The notes under the pieces: generated by a model
Told to the model about the DNA's origin: nothing
Seen by the model: the letters and a program-made list of their open reading frames with translations, nothing else
The model's database searches: none
Origin: Blasia pusilla
Taxonomy: Eukaryota; Marchantiophyta; Marchantiopsida; Blasiales
Reading direction: 5' to 3'
Assembly (NCBI GenBank): GCA_050084515.1
Contig: CM114271.1
Coordinates: forward strand, 15,810,001 to 15,874,000
DNA: 64,000 bases
Translations under genes and position numbers: made by a program
Shown here: in pieces, positions 43,565-56,696 of the stretch
Position numbering within the stretch: position 1 is the stretch's first letter
Layout of the letters: every line of letters starts with the position of its first letter

Positions 43565-45298
43565 ACGCTTGTTGAATTCCATGTGTCATTTGGGAATTTC
43601 AAAATAATTTTTAACATACGATCAACCAAACCATTTTCCTTCATTTTTCTTAACTAATTTTCTTTGTATAGACATTTTATCCAAAAACAAGGCAACTTCC
43701 TTCTCAATTAGAGTTCTAAAATCTCCATAATTAGAGTTTTTAAAATCTCCATAATGGAAAGAAAAATTTTAAAACAGACTTTATAAGACAAAAACAATCC
43801 TCACGACTTATGGGTAAACTTGGCTATATAACAAATAGAACCTGGGTAAACTTGGCTATATGACAAATAGAACCGTTACATACTTGGAGGAATAGCTGAC
43901 CCGAAATCCTCGATCATAACCTAGCCACTTTCTTGAAATTCGCAACCCTTATGATCTGATGAAATTATGGACAAGTTGCTAGACCAACTATGACAAGGAA
44001 GCGTCTTGTCCGCATTTGCAATACCAAGGGGAAGTGGGACCCAAGCAGTTCTACCCAAACCTCGCAGACAAGAAACAACAACTCTTCAGCTCCACAATTT
44101 CAGGAAAAAGCAGGCTGACAGTAATGAAAGATTTTCCTGTATTTTGTGTCGACAAACAACCAGCCAGAGCTGAGAAAACTTCCAAAGTTACTCCATGCCA
44201 ATATGAATACAGGGATAGTAACGGCCAGGGTTCGGGGAGTTTTTTCGCAAGATCTGGTCCATCGCCGGCAACGTCCCGGTTTTGAGATACGAGATAAGGA
44301 TACAAAGGACCAACTCGAATTCCAACCGATTTTCGTAGGTAACTTTAAAATCAATCCAAAATTCTCAAATTTAACCTCCTAGCAATATTCGTAATTCCGG
44401 AGCTCCCCGATCATTGGTACCGGCGCTTGGAGACTCCCCTGACGTAGTCTCAGAGGATGGACCTGACATCCTCGAGCACTACAATACTGAGCCAAATTCG
44501 TCCCTTAGCAACTCTTACACTCAGTCTCACACCCATGACCAATGCGTGAGAACTTGAGAAGGGGGCCCCGAGCAATAAGTTGGAGCATGCCCCATCCTTC
44601 GAAGTTCGAACTACCTGATGGGGACAGAGGGCGGAAACGTTCGAACTACCTCATATCCCGCTCGCCTTGGTATGGAAAGCCAGTCACTGCAATTGCCCTG
44701 GTCTTCAATTATGCTACGATACGTAACGTCGAACACATTCTTCAGAAACCCAATAAAAAGTGGAAGATGGAGTTTTACCAGCCTGTAAGTGAAAAATGTG
44801 TGCGTGGCTCGAGTTCCCAGCTCTCCGAAAATCGTTTTAGAGTATCAACCAATACGCTATCAATTAATACTGATTATCAATCAAGTAAATTCGAATTGGA
44901 AAATGCAAAAAAATTTGGAACAGCGAATTCATCTTACACACTCTTTTGAAACCAGAATACAGATCCGACCCATAAAAGAAAGTGAGATAGAAACAATGAC
45001 GAAATAAATAATTGACCCAACAGGAGTCGCCTTCAAAACCTATGTGGTAAGTGGAGATCTTCCTTCGGAGATTTGCGGGTCGAATCTAATCCTCCTGAGA
45101 CATTACAAGACTTCATCTAAGTTTGAGCTATACAAGAAAAAACATTTACAACGTTTTGGCGGGGAAAGTTAGGGCAGATAAACTGCAGATGTTCCATCGC
45201 GCATGCCTGAAATTGAAGGATCGACATTGGAACTTTCCCTTCATATAAAGAGATTCGTTAGAATCCCAATTTGTCGAAGGCAGCCATCATCTCCCAAT
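43565..45298. other. no gene recognised; 3' flank of FBPase
   Basis: 43565-44000 is AT-rich, with the phrase gggtaaacttggctatat(a/g)acaaatagaacc repeated in tandem near 43812-43875. 44000-45200 is moderate in GC, with reading frames up to 135 codons on both strands that show no recognised motif. The FBPase 3' untranslated region should lie just below 45299. Confidence 0.4.
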
Positions 45299-48200
45299 TT
45301 ATGCTCCATACTTAGCATACAAAGCCTTGACCTCTTCAACATCGTCATAGCTCCCGAGAAATATAGGTGACCGTTCATGAATGTGCTTTGGAATAATTTC
45401 AAGGGCCTGGAATAAACGATGTCACAAGGGCGAGATACCACAATTTCATAAAATCAGAAAATGTTCTGTAGCTCAGATTTCGTTGTAGATCGAAAACCTA
45501 CTATTCTATACACCAGAAGAGCTCTATTAAGGATGGATGGACAGTCAGAAAGTTTACTCACCCGTCCTTTTCCAGTAAATGCTTGGCCCCCGGCTTGCTC
45601 CACGAGGAAGGACATTGGAAACACCTCATATAGCACACTAAACATATAGAATCAACCACAATGAAGAGTGAGCAACTATAACTTGAACTGGAAACCATCT
45701 ACGCAATGGGCATCGCAACACAACTCGTCACTTAACAGAATGCTGAAAACTTTCCTGTTACATGCAGAAAAAACAAAACTGCAGTGAGTGAAATCAACGA
45801 GAACTTCTCCAAGAGAATGGATGAGAAAAGGATCAAAGACTTACGAAGTCCCTGCACGTTTCGGATTCGGTTTCGCAGCTTCCCAACCTATTTTCAAATT
45901 TCTAGGCCTAGATTTCCCACGAAGGAGTTTTTTTTCTACTCATCGCTTGGAATTCATATCTATAAGATGTAGTCCCGGGATATATTTCCTGAGACTCTAA
46001 TTGGAGGAGTTTCTTATGTTCATGGGTTCCCTAGTTCAAGCTAACAGCATAGAGTCCACACATCTCCGCTTAGAAAGATCACAACATAGCCAGGACAAAT
46101 AGATTAAGACGAAAGGCACTGCCTTGACATGTTCGTAAGACATTCTTCCTAGTTAATGATTACCGTAGCTTTCCGTTGAGACTCTTCTTATCAGCAGGGT
46201 ACAAAAAGATGCCCCCATACAGCAAAGTACGGTGCACATCTGCCACCATGCTGCAAAACCATCGAATCCCTATCAGCACCAGTTCAGTAAAACATAGCAG
46301 AATTGGATGACTCTTTTCCTGACACCAGGGTGCTTCAAGTGTGTACTCATTCTACACAAGTCAGGATGATCACGATTAAACTTCCGAGGGGACAGTTTCA
46401 GTAACAAAAATCACGCGCAGCAGTTGATTTACGCATACCTGCCGATGTACCGAAGAGACTTTGGAGAAGAACCATCTGTGGGAAACTTCACCATCTCAAC
46501 GTATCTGAACGCACTCAAGTTCACACATTAGCATTGCATTGTGAAAAATAACCCGGAATGGAACTGCGACCTACTTTCGAGATCATGGTAAAAAAGTGGA
46601 CATAAATCTTGGAAGCTGAGGGAGAAAGGAGCCGCACTTTGTAGTAGGAGTGTCCCAGTTCCTTGCATTCCCTTCATTAACGGAATAGATCTTTCCCTTT
46701 TGGGGGATCTGCGACCAAGTTAAAAGAGAGTTAATATCGTCTAGAAATAGTGTTCATAAACCTATTAAAACAATCTGCAGTCGTCGTTTTATTAATTGCC
46801 GATTAAATCCTAGCGAAACTAGTTCTTCTAGCCGCTTAAACCTTTCCTACCTCCTATCAGCCTCCCTACCCCCAACTCACCTTGATATTCGGGTGAGTCA
46901 AAATAAACTCTCCAAGCGAAGGATCCAGGGTGAAACCATTCACACCCGTACCAGTACTCAACACCAGCTGGAGGGTAAACCACAACAGAGACCGAAAGAA
47001 TATCAGAGAACGACCTTGTCACTGTCGAAAGGAGATAGACGGGAGTGAAGCGTAAGAGATGAGACAGTTTGATAAGTGCGTAAAAGTATACCTGTAACAT
47101 CTAAGTGAAAGGGCTCCGCGTGCCGAAAGCCTACCATTGCATTATTGGAAAAAACTTACCGTGCAAGAACTTCCATACATGCAGTAGCCTGCTGCCACCA
47201 TGGACGTCCCTGGCTTCAAAACATCTTCAACTGAACCAGCCTGTCCCTCGTCAAGCATATAAATGCCAAAGATCTGTTGGCAAGGAGGAGGCACCCGTGC
47301 AAACAATTGATGTCCGCAGTATCTGATATCCTTTTAGAAAGAGTAGATGGAACAATGACGTGTCGTAAACTTTCACCACACCGAGTGCTCTATGCTATAG
47401 TGTTAGGTACGTATTTACAGTATCTGGTGCTGACGTAAGTAGCTAAATTAGCAGGAAGACCTTCTAATGGTGAAAAGATGGGTGCACAATGGAATGAAAC
47501 TAGTCACAGCTAATTTGCATTATCTGGGAACGACGGGTGCATACTGAAGATGCTTCGTCTATTTAAGATGATGTACGCACAGTTCCAATCGAGACGCCAC
47601 AGTCGATGTTTGAAGAGCCATCGAGAGGATCAAACACAACGCAATATCTGTTTGATATCCACGTAATAGTTAAAACCGAGAATCATACAAGATTGTAATA
47701 CTGACCTTCCCATCTAAAACATGGAGTCCACTTTCCGATTCACCGGGCATGATTGACTAACCAAAAACTGCCACTCCAGAGTATTACCTTCCACGCAATT
47801 TTTCAGGCACAACAATTGCTTCTTCATCCTCCTCAGACACGAGAATGTTCTGCATCGTGAAACATCGAGGGAAATTTTCAGTGAGCCATGAAAACGATCG
47901 ACGTAATCAACTCGGGCTAATCAAGAACCAAATACACAGTATCAAATGAACCTTGGTGCAGCTCAAAATATTTCTTTTAACAAATGTGTTCGACAGAACA
48001 TGTAGAACAACAGACTCAAAGTTCCTCACAACGGTGCTGAAACTTGAACCGCACCAGATGCCGACTAAAGTGGATGGTATCGGGATTTTTGGGTCAGTAA
48101 CGCACTCATCTTTCACTCCTTCTCACCCTTCCTGCTGAAACTTCCCCTCATAAACTACATTTTCCAAAAAGACGATGATGAAATGAAAACTGGTTTGTAC

Positions 48201-49607
48201 AAAGTATGATATTGTGATCCACACAGGACACCATGGTAGCGATGATGCAGTTAGAAGCACTGTGGGATTAAGGCTTACAGTTCGCCCGCTTGAAGTAAGT
48301 GCTTTCACAAAGACTTGATTTGAAAGGACGTCCAACTTTTTTTGCTCCTCTCCCTGGAAACCACAATATAACAGCACTCGTGACTAACAGAAAGAGCGAG
48401 AAATTCCTCGTCCCTCCCAAAATCAGCCGAGCTACCATGAAACATCCAGTGAGGGTCACCGGTCAAAGGCACAGAAAACCGGCAAGATCAATGACGTGAT
48501 GAAACGTCATGAGACCTGTGTTCAGCAATCCCCAGATCGCTGAGAAGACCGAGTCCAGGCAAGAACATTTCATTAGAGTGAATCAGTTGTTAAACAAGTT
48601 TCTCAGTCCTGACATCTTCTAACAAGAATCCGCCATGCTTACTGGTATATACAACAATGGGTAATCTTACCTGAATGTTGGTTTCTCCAGCGAGACCGAT
48701 CAACTTGGCAAGGCCAGCCTGCACAGTATCCGCACACCACAACAGGGATTGATTCACAAGGTGTGATTCCGAGTGCAAAGAAGGGGAAATAGACGAGTCA
48801 GGCGACCTGGACATTGATGAACCGATGCATTACCACCAATTGTTACCACTTTGCCAGCATCCCGTTCGAGCAGGACATTCACACTTGCATTAAAACTTCG
48901 CATCGTAGTCAAGTAGGATGATGTAACTGATAAAACCGGCAAACAGGAACCGGAAACCATAGACATAAACGTGATGAAAAACTGGACCGGACTTACTTTA
49001 CACATCGCAGGGTAACGCGAAACATGCTAAGGGAACAAAAATACTACGATCTTGGATACAGTTTACATTTTGTCCTACACAAACGAGAGAAACGCTATTG
49101 TCACCTCAAAGTCACAAATTAGAGAGTGAAACTGAGCCTTGAGCCAAATAACACCACTAAAAGGAATTTCGTCGTCGTTGAGATAACCGTATCCTCTGCT
49201 AGATACCAAGCTCAGCACTGCTGTCCGGTACAATGGTCGGACCAGACTACAATCAACAATAAGATGTTGGCTGAGATGTAGAAGAGTAACACTGGGTCCT
49301 AGTAGCCAGATCATCTGCAGTCTCGTAAACACATCTTTCACATAGATGAACAATTGTCCGTCATTCGAAATTGGGAACGTCACAGACCATCTTATTACGT
49401 GTCACAAGACCAACGGACCTGAGCTTAAGTAAACCATTGAGAATTGACCTTGTTCACAGCAGAGCAAACAAATTTGCAACCCAGGACGATGTTATTCAGT
49501 AGAATCGTCAGATCTCCTCTGGCTTCAGGGTACTTGCTCTGCTCATTCAGCACATGGCGGGTCAATGTCATCAAATCCGTACGCATCGCATCCGCAGCGT
49601 GATCCAT
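45299..49607 (-). CDS. cyFBP: cytosolic fructose-1,6-bisphosphatase
   Basis: FBPase hydrolyses fructose 1,6-bisphosphate to fructose 6-phosphate and Pi, a control step of sucrose synthesis and gluconeogenesis. Twelve coding exons join in frame with GT..AG introns: 49449-49607, 48671-48718, 48279-48353, 47788-47849, 47581-47647, 47160-47273, 46881-46967, 46638-46708, 46439-46504, 46164-46250, 45562-45637 and 45299-45406. They total 1020 bp, 339 aa, the usual length. It starts MDHAADA, the conserved start of the plant cytosolic form. The metal site [50 protein letters not shown] and [20 protein letters not shown] are intact. There is no transit peptide and no sign of the chloroplast redox insertion. 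It appears functional. Confidence 0.97.
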
Positions 49608-51581
49608 TTTGAATGGTTCTGGAGTTCTAGCACGTGTAGAGCGGCCACTATCTCACCACCTGATCGTGCGCGAATTATCACAAAGATATCGTATGAGAGA
49701 CTCGAAGACTCCTGTAATGTCAAGCCGATCTACTCAAATTCAGTTCTGAGAGTTTTGTGTCAGCACGCATTCTTGCAGGCGCTGGAAAACCAATGCCAGC
49801 ACGGTAGAAACGTGTCCGCACTTCAGACTCCTAACCACCTCATGCCTTCCTCAAATTTTAAGATAACATATGTTTCAAAATCTGGAAACTACACTCATAA
49901 TTATATCATGAAATGTTCAGCTCTCGGTGGATTGGTGCAGGTGCTAGTCATTCCTCGGAAAACGCAAAATGATCAAGCCACGTACCAAATATCTATCTCC
50001 GAATGCTAATAGGCTGTAGACAATGTGATCGCTGCCCGTGCTGTTCTGGGCGATCCAGATCCTCTTGTGTAACGAGCCAAGACCTTTCCCGCTGGTTGTA
50101 CTGAATGGAAGAGTGCAGTGGCGTAAGGCTACGGAGAATGAGCGTGGGGCAGGTGGAATCCGGGGGCGGTGCAGTCCATAACAAGAGCCACGGTACCGCG
50201 CCTACATTTTTCCGAAGCAAGGAGGAGTTTCGTGCTTCGGAGACGCAACTAAATACGACAGTGCGTTGCTTTTGCTGCGTTTTTCCACACCGAGTGATGA
50301 GTGTCGAGTTCATTTGTCGCTTCAGGTGACGCATTCTCGAAACACGTGCAATCCGCATGGAAGTACATGAGGTAGAATGTGATGGCGGAATAAGGAAAGC
50401 CATCTGTAGTCTCAGGAAGTGCCCCCCGCCACATACCCTCCATCCCTCTTCCCCTTCCGGCCGCCGCCCTGTCCCCGGGGGCCCCTTACCGTCGCCGAAG
50501 TCCTCACTGATAGGACCTACCACAGGACTTTTGTGACAAAATGTCAATTAATCGCGTTCAGATTTAGCTGATCCGACAAAATTCATTCAATATCCGATGA
50601 CACCTCTCATGCGGATTATGAAATTTCGGGATCGTACTAATTGCATGTCTGCTTCGTCCTGCTCGCATCTCACCTCCCAGGCCCAAAAGAGAGTGAATCA
50701 ACTTCGACGGAATCGATCGAAACTCGTCAGCAGACGCATGTGGAACGTAGCAGCGGTGCGCTCGATTCTTCGGAGGTTCCCGGGATCGTTTACAACAACC
50801 TCACCGTCCAACAAAACGTTTCAGACTCTGAAAGCTTTGAAAAGTCTTCGGATGTTAGTTACTACGAAGAAAAGCGTACATTTCATTAGATTTAAAATTA
50901 AAAGAAGTCACCCCGTCAAAAGAGTCGTGCAGACAAATATTGCAGACCGCGCTTAAATCTTCTTCTATTTTATGCGAAACGCAGGTGGCTAAAGGCCGCA
51001 TCCCTGGCTTTGGAACCCGCTATGTGGCCGGGGTGGGAAGTACGCCTCAGCCACGGTGACAGGTCTGGAGGGGTGGGAGAAGCGAGGGTTAAACAATCAG
51101 AAGGTTAAAAAAGGACCTGCGATGTTGCCTGCGACCATAGCCGTTTGTCCGCAATATAAGGGAATCCAAACCTGCCCGGAGGATCTAATCGGAACATCTC
51201 TTAACTGAGTCTGCATATGTGTACGACGTGTCGATGGGCCATTCCTCGAAGACTAGATTTCAGTTGGGACGACGAATTAGACTCCAGCACATGGTCGGGG
51301 CTTAACCGTTGAAGGTTCGTGGCCACAACTGAACTCCTAGAGTGACCGTGGGTGGCGTTGGGTAAGGTGTGAGTGAAGGGGAGGTGACCCTTTAAAGGTG
51401 AACCGTTTATTTTCAATCACTCAATCATTGCAAGGAGAGACTTTCGTACTTGCCATGGAATATTGGGAGACATATTTTACCCCCATAGCTAGTGTGGGGT
51501 CCGTGCATAAATTAAGCTTAATAAAATCACCACCCTTATTATTGGTGTGTAGCCACATGGGTATTTCTATATTTTAACATG
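49608..51581. other. FBPase upstream region; no other gene recognised
   Basis: 49608-50600 should contain the FBPase 5' untranslated region and promoter. It is CpG-containing and GC-richer than the transposon DNA. A 184-codon open frame on the minus strand (49993-50547) has no recognisable domain. 50597-50956 has an Arg/Ser-rich frame on plus with no known motif. The remainder is unidentified. Confidence 0.45.
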
Positions 51582-51807
51582 TCTCTTCTCCCATGTATAT
51601 AATTAAAAGAGGATGAAGTTATAAAAAAACCCTCCTTTTTTGTGTCTTGTAAAAGTTCTTATGATGTTGATATATGTCACTTTAAGAGAGGGAGTTAAGT
51701 GAAGAGGAAATAATTAAATCAGGAAGGGAAAAGAGGACACGAGGCATTAAACTAAAATCTTTTTGAAATTTGAAGATGACCTTTGCAAAGCACGGGAAAC
51801 ACTCTAG
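51582..51807 (+). mobile_element. short Helitron-like element
   Basis: It starts TCTCTTCTCCCATGTATATA followed by attaaaagagg, resembling the 5' end of the Helitron at 30425-31590. It ends with a weak hairpin (tttgcaaag, gcacggg) and ACTCTAG followed by host T, matching the CTRR terminus. The base before the TC is G rather than A, so the 5' end is less certain. Nothing is encoded. Confidence 0.5.
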
Positions 51808-52058
51808 TTTATACTAAGAGGGGATGACCATGTCAAAGTCAAATCATTATATTTTTAAAACATCATACAAAATATAGAATGGAGATAGTGTGTTTGATCA
51901 CAATTTATATCTCTATCTTATATTAATATCCACTTAATTATAAAAAAAATACAAAAGAGGACAAAGAAAGGTAATAACATCCCAAGAAGGGAAGAAGTTA
52001 AAAAATGTACCATGGAATTCTAAAAAGAAAATGGCAACAAGTCATCATAAAAACCAAC
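51808..52058. other. AT-rich, no gene recognised
   Basis: Spacer between the mini-Helitron and the retroelement C-terminal fragment. Confidence 0.35.
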
Positions 52059-53206
52059 TCAACGAGCTGTATGACTAATAGCATGAAACAAAACTAACAA
52101 GAACAATAGTGATTGATCCAACGTAAATGGACAACGAGATGAGTAAAACCCAACCACTTCGGCTCGTTGTATCAACACCAAAGCTTGTGCACGTTGTAAG
52201 GTCATGGAGATGCATTGCCAAAAATAAGTAGTGACTTCGGAGAGGGAAGGACTACGAGAAGGGACAAGGTGATGATTCTTGAGCAAATGATGAGCAAATG
52301 TTTTCAGGAAAGTATCAAAAGACACATATGAGTGACCAAATACTTCTACTGCAAAAGAAATAAATCTATTGGTCGCATGTCTCACATCATAACTTAACTC
52401 CTTCATTCTTGTTGTTGTTTTGGTCGGAGAACCTTTAGCAGGGTTGCACACAGACAAAGTCCGTACGTGTCCATGGACATGTCCATGTCTTTGCGGGCTT
52501 AGGTATCTACGGCCTGCACCGGAGCCCGCCTGAAGCCCGCCACATAGACCCAAGCCGACCAAGCCCGCACATGTTGCATGGCCCACGAGACACCAGAGCC
52601 CGCGGTCAGCCTGCAACCATGCGCGCATGGCGGGCTTGGCCCTCATTGGGCGGGCTCAGGTCCGTGCAGGGCCCGCATGCTCCGACGGGCCACGCAACCG
52701 GTATAGGCTCTGTCATCATGGGTCTACGCGGCAGGCTTTGGGCGGGATGGGTGCGGACCGGACATGTCCGAACTTGTCCGTTTCCATGCAATCTTTACCT
52801 TTAGTATATGACGTCTAACACACCAAGTCAAAACATGTTGGACGAGCTACCACCATATCCTCCAATATCCAAAATCCACCTCGAGACATAACACGATCAG
52901 CTCTTTGACAAAAGGTTGCTTGTATAGTAAAAGATAGGACATACAGTTGTTATGCCCAATGGTATACCTTGCAATACGAGCCATCAATACTACCTTCTCT
53001 CTAATCACATCATGTGTTTCCATTCCTTCTCCACCATATGCACATTGGAGAACCTTTGCATCAATGGGCTCCCCACATACATAATTCAACCCATCTACTG
53101 GAGAAGGATGAGGAACTCCAAGGCATAATGGAAAAGCTATTGAGATTCTACTTTGAGGAAGACGAAATGGACCAATAAGAGGATTTTCAATAAGCCATGC
53201 CCCCAC
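52059..53206 (-). pseudogene. C-terminal fragment of a retroelement polyprotein, split by a hAT-like insertion
   Basis: On the minus strand, 53206-52847 reads RLPQSRISIAFPLCLGVPHP, LNYVCGEPID, VLQCAYGGEGMETHDVIREK. This is the Cys/His knuckle (C-G, C..GG, H..R pattern) found near the C-terminus of many non-LTR-type RT proteins. 52430-52059 continues in the same style with TRMKELSYD, FAVEVFGHSYVSFDTFL and ISMTLQRAQALVLIQRAEVV, the tail of that protein class. The two halves are separated by the element at 52439-52796. RT itself is not in the window here. The class assignment is from memory of the pattern and is moderately secure. Confidence 0.6.
52439..52796 (+). mobile_element. hAT-like non-autonomous element with 8-bp target duplication
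   Basis: It is flanked by acctttag on both sides (52431-52438 and 52797-52804), a perfect 8-bp duplication. It starts CAGGGTTGCACACAGACAAA and ends GTTTCCATGCAATCTTT. 8-bp duplications and CAGGG-type ends are hallmarks of the hAT superfamily. The interior is GC-rich with gcccgc words and several catgtcc/ggacatg palindromes. No transposase is present. It interrupts the retroelement fragment 52059-53206. Confidence 0.78.
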
Positions 53207-53323
53207 TCATGTACCCGCAAAATCATGGGGGGGAGAGGAGCCAAAGGCAAAGACTTTCTATTATATAAATCACTTTAATTTCCTCGATTCTAAATATGTC
53301 GTGTTTGAGAAAAAGGAAGAGGT

Positions 53324-53443
53324 TGGATGCAGCACCGGGACTTCCCGGGAGGTCACCCATCCCAGTACTATTCCGGCCCAAGGGCGCTTAACTGCAGAGT
53401 TCTGATGGGATCTGGTGTAGTAGCCCTGGCTTCATCCACAAGG
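53324..53443 (-). rRNA. 5S rRNA-like gene
   Basis: On the minus strand the internal control region is nearly canonical for plants: GATCCCATCAGAACTCTGCA, then AGTTAAGCGCCCTTGGGCC (box A), GTAGTACTGGGATGGGTGAC and CTCCCGGGAAGTCC (box C), ending GGTGCTGCATCC. A T5 run (complement of gagaaaaagg at about 53311-53316) follows, as for RNA polymerase III termination. The first 25-30 bases differ markedly from the usual GGGTGCGATCATACC start, so it may be a pseudogene. It is a lone copy. An alternative is a 5S-derived sequence in a mobile element (SINE3 or a Cassandra-type LTR). Confidence 0.8.
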
Positions 53444-53547
53444 GTTCATATGTAATCGTGATGAATTTTTTTTTATATAAGCCCAAGCTCAATATAACTC
53501 TTGTAGTTTAATATGGTGACAGGTAAGAAAGTTGCATGTGTGCACAT

Positions 53548-53998
53548 CAAGGTTGCACACAGACAAAGTCCATGTCTGTGTGGGCACGGGTTCCCACAAT
53601 CCATACCCAAGCCTGCCCAGCCCACAACATAAACATACCCAGGCTCGGCTAGCCCGCACCTAGTCTAAGAACCCATCACCCATTTTGTAGTCTGCATCAA
53701 CGTGTCCTAAGCCCGCATTGGCCCGCGGTAAATCCGAGTAGGACGGGGCCGAGCCTACAGTACACGGGCCGCAGCCCACCCTACGTGGTCCTGCCGTGGA
53801 CCAATGTGGGCTTAGGGCAGGCCGGTGCGAGGTATGTGCTCGCCAATTCCTTCCTGCCTCTCTTAATCTCATCCTGCACTTGTTCCCGCGTCCCGAGCCT
53901 GAGCCCTTGCGGGCTAAGGGATACTGAAAAACCTGAGCGGGAGACCAGTTGGGCATGTCTACCCCATGGACGGACATGTCCGTTTCTATGCAACCATG
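53548..53998 (+). mobile_element. hAT-like non-autonomous element
   Basis: It starts CAAGGTTGCACACAGACAAA and ends TCTATGCAACCATG, so its termini are inverted (CAAGGTTGCA / CATGGTTGCA). The flanks gtgcacat (53540-53547) and ttgcacat (53999-54006) agree at 7 of 8 bases. The interior is GC-rich like 52439-52796, with ggacggacatgtcc near the right end. Non-coding. Confidence 0.75.
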
Positions 53999-55384
53999 TT
54001 GCACATGCCACAAATCTAGGATAAATTGATACTTTTTTGTGTGGATTCTAATTAAGGCAAATATCCCTACCTTTAGAGAGAGATTGAGAAAGAATGAGAA
54101 AGAGACTTTCTCATTCTACTTGTCCACATTCTCACTCTTCTTAGGTATACAAAATAGATCTCTCTCTACTTTCTTTCTATGTAAGAATAGGTTTTGTAAA
54201 TTTAGTGGTTTCTATGTGGATATCTAATGGAAATTCATGTTTTAATATCATTATAGCATGTAAGACATAAACCAAGGTGCAAGTATCGTAAACACAAATG
54301 TCTTAAGTACTTCCTTGGAACTAGAACCACCACACATGTCCATCTTTATTTTTAACCAAATAATATTACAAATCCACTTTCCTTCCAGAGAGGAAACTTT
54401 TTTTTGAAAAAATATTTTCTCAAACTTCCCAAAATAGTATCCTCCCTCCCTCCTTCTTATATTATAATATAGATTACTATTTGCAATGCTTTCAATGCAC
54501 GCATTTGCACATAAAATAGAAAAGAAAAAGGAAAAAATGATTCCCAACAATTTCAAGCAACTCTTTTCTTTGAGAGAAACTCCCCTCCTAAACCTCCGCC
54601 TTTATATATTTGAAATAAAAAATTCATATTTTTTTAATAAATTTGATAAATCTATAAAGTTTTTTTAGTAGAAAACTATCAATCAATTTTCTCTTATCTT
54701 TAATATTTTTACAATATTTCTCGTCTAGGCATCTTTTACATTTGAATGTTTACTACCTCTAATCGTGCATTATATGAATGGCCTTTGTTCTGCCATTTTT
54801 TCTGAAATGTTATATTTCTTTATAGCCATAAGAACATAGAGAGTTATAAAGCATATCTTAGCCTTTTAAAAAGTTTCACCTTAAGACTTATTAATAGTTG
54901 TAGAAAATTTTTGACAAATAGGAAATTGACATCTACATGAATTGAAAGATAACCCTAAGTCACATGCAATCAAAGGAATACATCACATGAAATTTTGATC
55001 TCGAATGATTTTTCCTATAATGATCTTGGCATCAATGATATGTTGCATGAAACCACAAAATATTAAATTTGTGCTATTTTATTTTTATTTTTATCCATTC
55101 GTGCTTTGTAGTAACATAATTTGAGCTCCAAACTTCATTGAAAATTTAACAAACAATGTAGAGATAGTTTTAAATGTTAAAATACACTTTCAAATTTTAT
55201 GAGATAAATATGATTGAACCTATCATTTGAATGGAGTCAATACTTAGGTAAATATTATAAGAGAACACAAAGGAACAAATCATTACATACATAAAAAAAT
55301 TGGAAAAAAAGTAGCATAGACTATCTATATGCGTACAATAGAGCTTCAATGGAACTTAAACATGGAGAAAACTAAACATACAAT
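53999..55384. other. AT-rich, no gene recognised
   Basis: Strongly AT-rich with no supported coding sequence, terminus or RNA gene. Confidence 0.4.
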
Positions 55385-56170
55385 AATGCACTATCGTTGC
55401 AATTCCCCAAAACTCGACCAGTCTCCTCAAGTTGATTGCCTTAGGAAGCCCCTTCCCCAAGACTTGACCAATCTCTCCAAGTTGCTTGCCCATATCAAAG
55501 CCCATCGGTTAATTCCTCAAGGTTTGTCTCCGAGCTCAAACACAACCAAACATACACCACGGTTAGTTCCTTGTTCAAAGACTTGAGCGAGTAAGGAGGG
55601 AGAGTGTTCCTCCTTAAAGGTACTTCTGGGGTTCTCTTGGGGAACCCCGCCTTTCCCATTGTATCCCTAGGACCCTTGATTTTGGCCCTCAACCCAAAAG
55701 TAGTTTGCTACCTATCGACTAATATTTGACTAGTTATCCATCGAGATGATTTGGCAGAGGCTTCATGCATATTATTCAACTCTTGGCTCCCCAAAAGCAT
55801 CCTAAAGCTTGGACCAACATTACATGTGTCTCTTGGAAATTCCCGTCTTGACTCCTCGTTTGGCTTCCCTGAGGGCTTCTCAAGGTTTTCTTGCCACCCT
55901 TCATTTTCATGACTAGTCTCTAAGGTTTCACACCTTCTTTGCCTTGCCTTTGTACCCACAAGTAACTACGCCCCTTTCTCACCTAAGGCTAGTGCCATAG
56001 TCACAAGACATGTGCGCGTCTCACCTAGTGTTAGTCTCGCATCCCCTTCTACCATCCTTCCTAGCTAGTCTAGGTTCCAACTTTGGTGGGCCTCACCAAG
56101 GACTTTCCTCCTTGGATCCATCATCATGACTCACTTCTTAGGTCCTTGTTAGCCAAGGCGTCATAGATTT
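55385..56170. repeat. dispersed repeat F, copy 2
   Basis: It aligns with 9905-10750. It contains the phrase ttccccaagacttgaccaat in near-tandem with a sister phrase and several ctcaag / cttgg words. Family unknown and no domain seen. The sharing of ends with copy 1 is only approximate. Confidence 0.6.
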
Positions 56171-56696
56171 AGCTATTTGCAGCGGAGGGAGAGAATCGTA
56201 CCTAGACTAAGCAAACTTACGATACAAAATTACTTCAATAAGGATAATTATCAATTCAACTTAAGAAAAAAATATTTTTGTGGTATCAAAAGAATGTGCT
56301 TGAAGGTATGAATCTAGGAAATCCTTAGGAAAATAGTGTATTTAGAAAGTAACATAAATATTTGAGAGGAATAGACATGAAAAGGATCTATACATAAAAA
56401 CAGAAAGAAGAAATAATGGAGCATCCACTTGGGAGAAAAAACTAATTCTTCAAGACAATCATAAGAAGACCAAACATCCATGAAACCAATATTTGAGGAG
56501 AAAATAACCAAAAAATTTGAGAACACTAAGAAAACTATTTTAAGTGAAAATGAAGTCACCCATCAATGATTCATATGAGGGATAACAGCATAATATTGGG
56601 CCATTGTATAAGAATGGATTGAGTAAAATAAGAGGAAACCTTTAATATAGTTGAAAAAATTCAATGACACCATAAAAAAGATTAAGATACGTAAAG
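56171..56696. other. AT-rich, no gene recognised
   Basis: Only short chance frames are present. Confidence 0.35.

Noticed and set aside
49993-50547. 184-codon minus-strand frame upstream of FBPase as an extra exon or transit peptide
   Set aside because: The FBPase coding sequence already starts with the conserved cytosolic MDHAADA segment and reaches the normal length, so no upstream peptide is needed.
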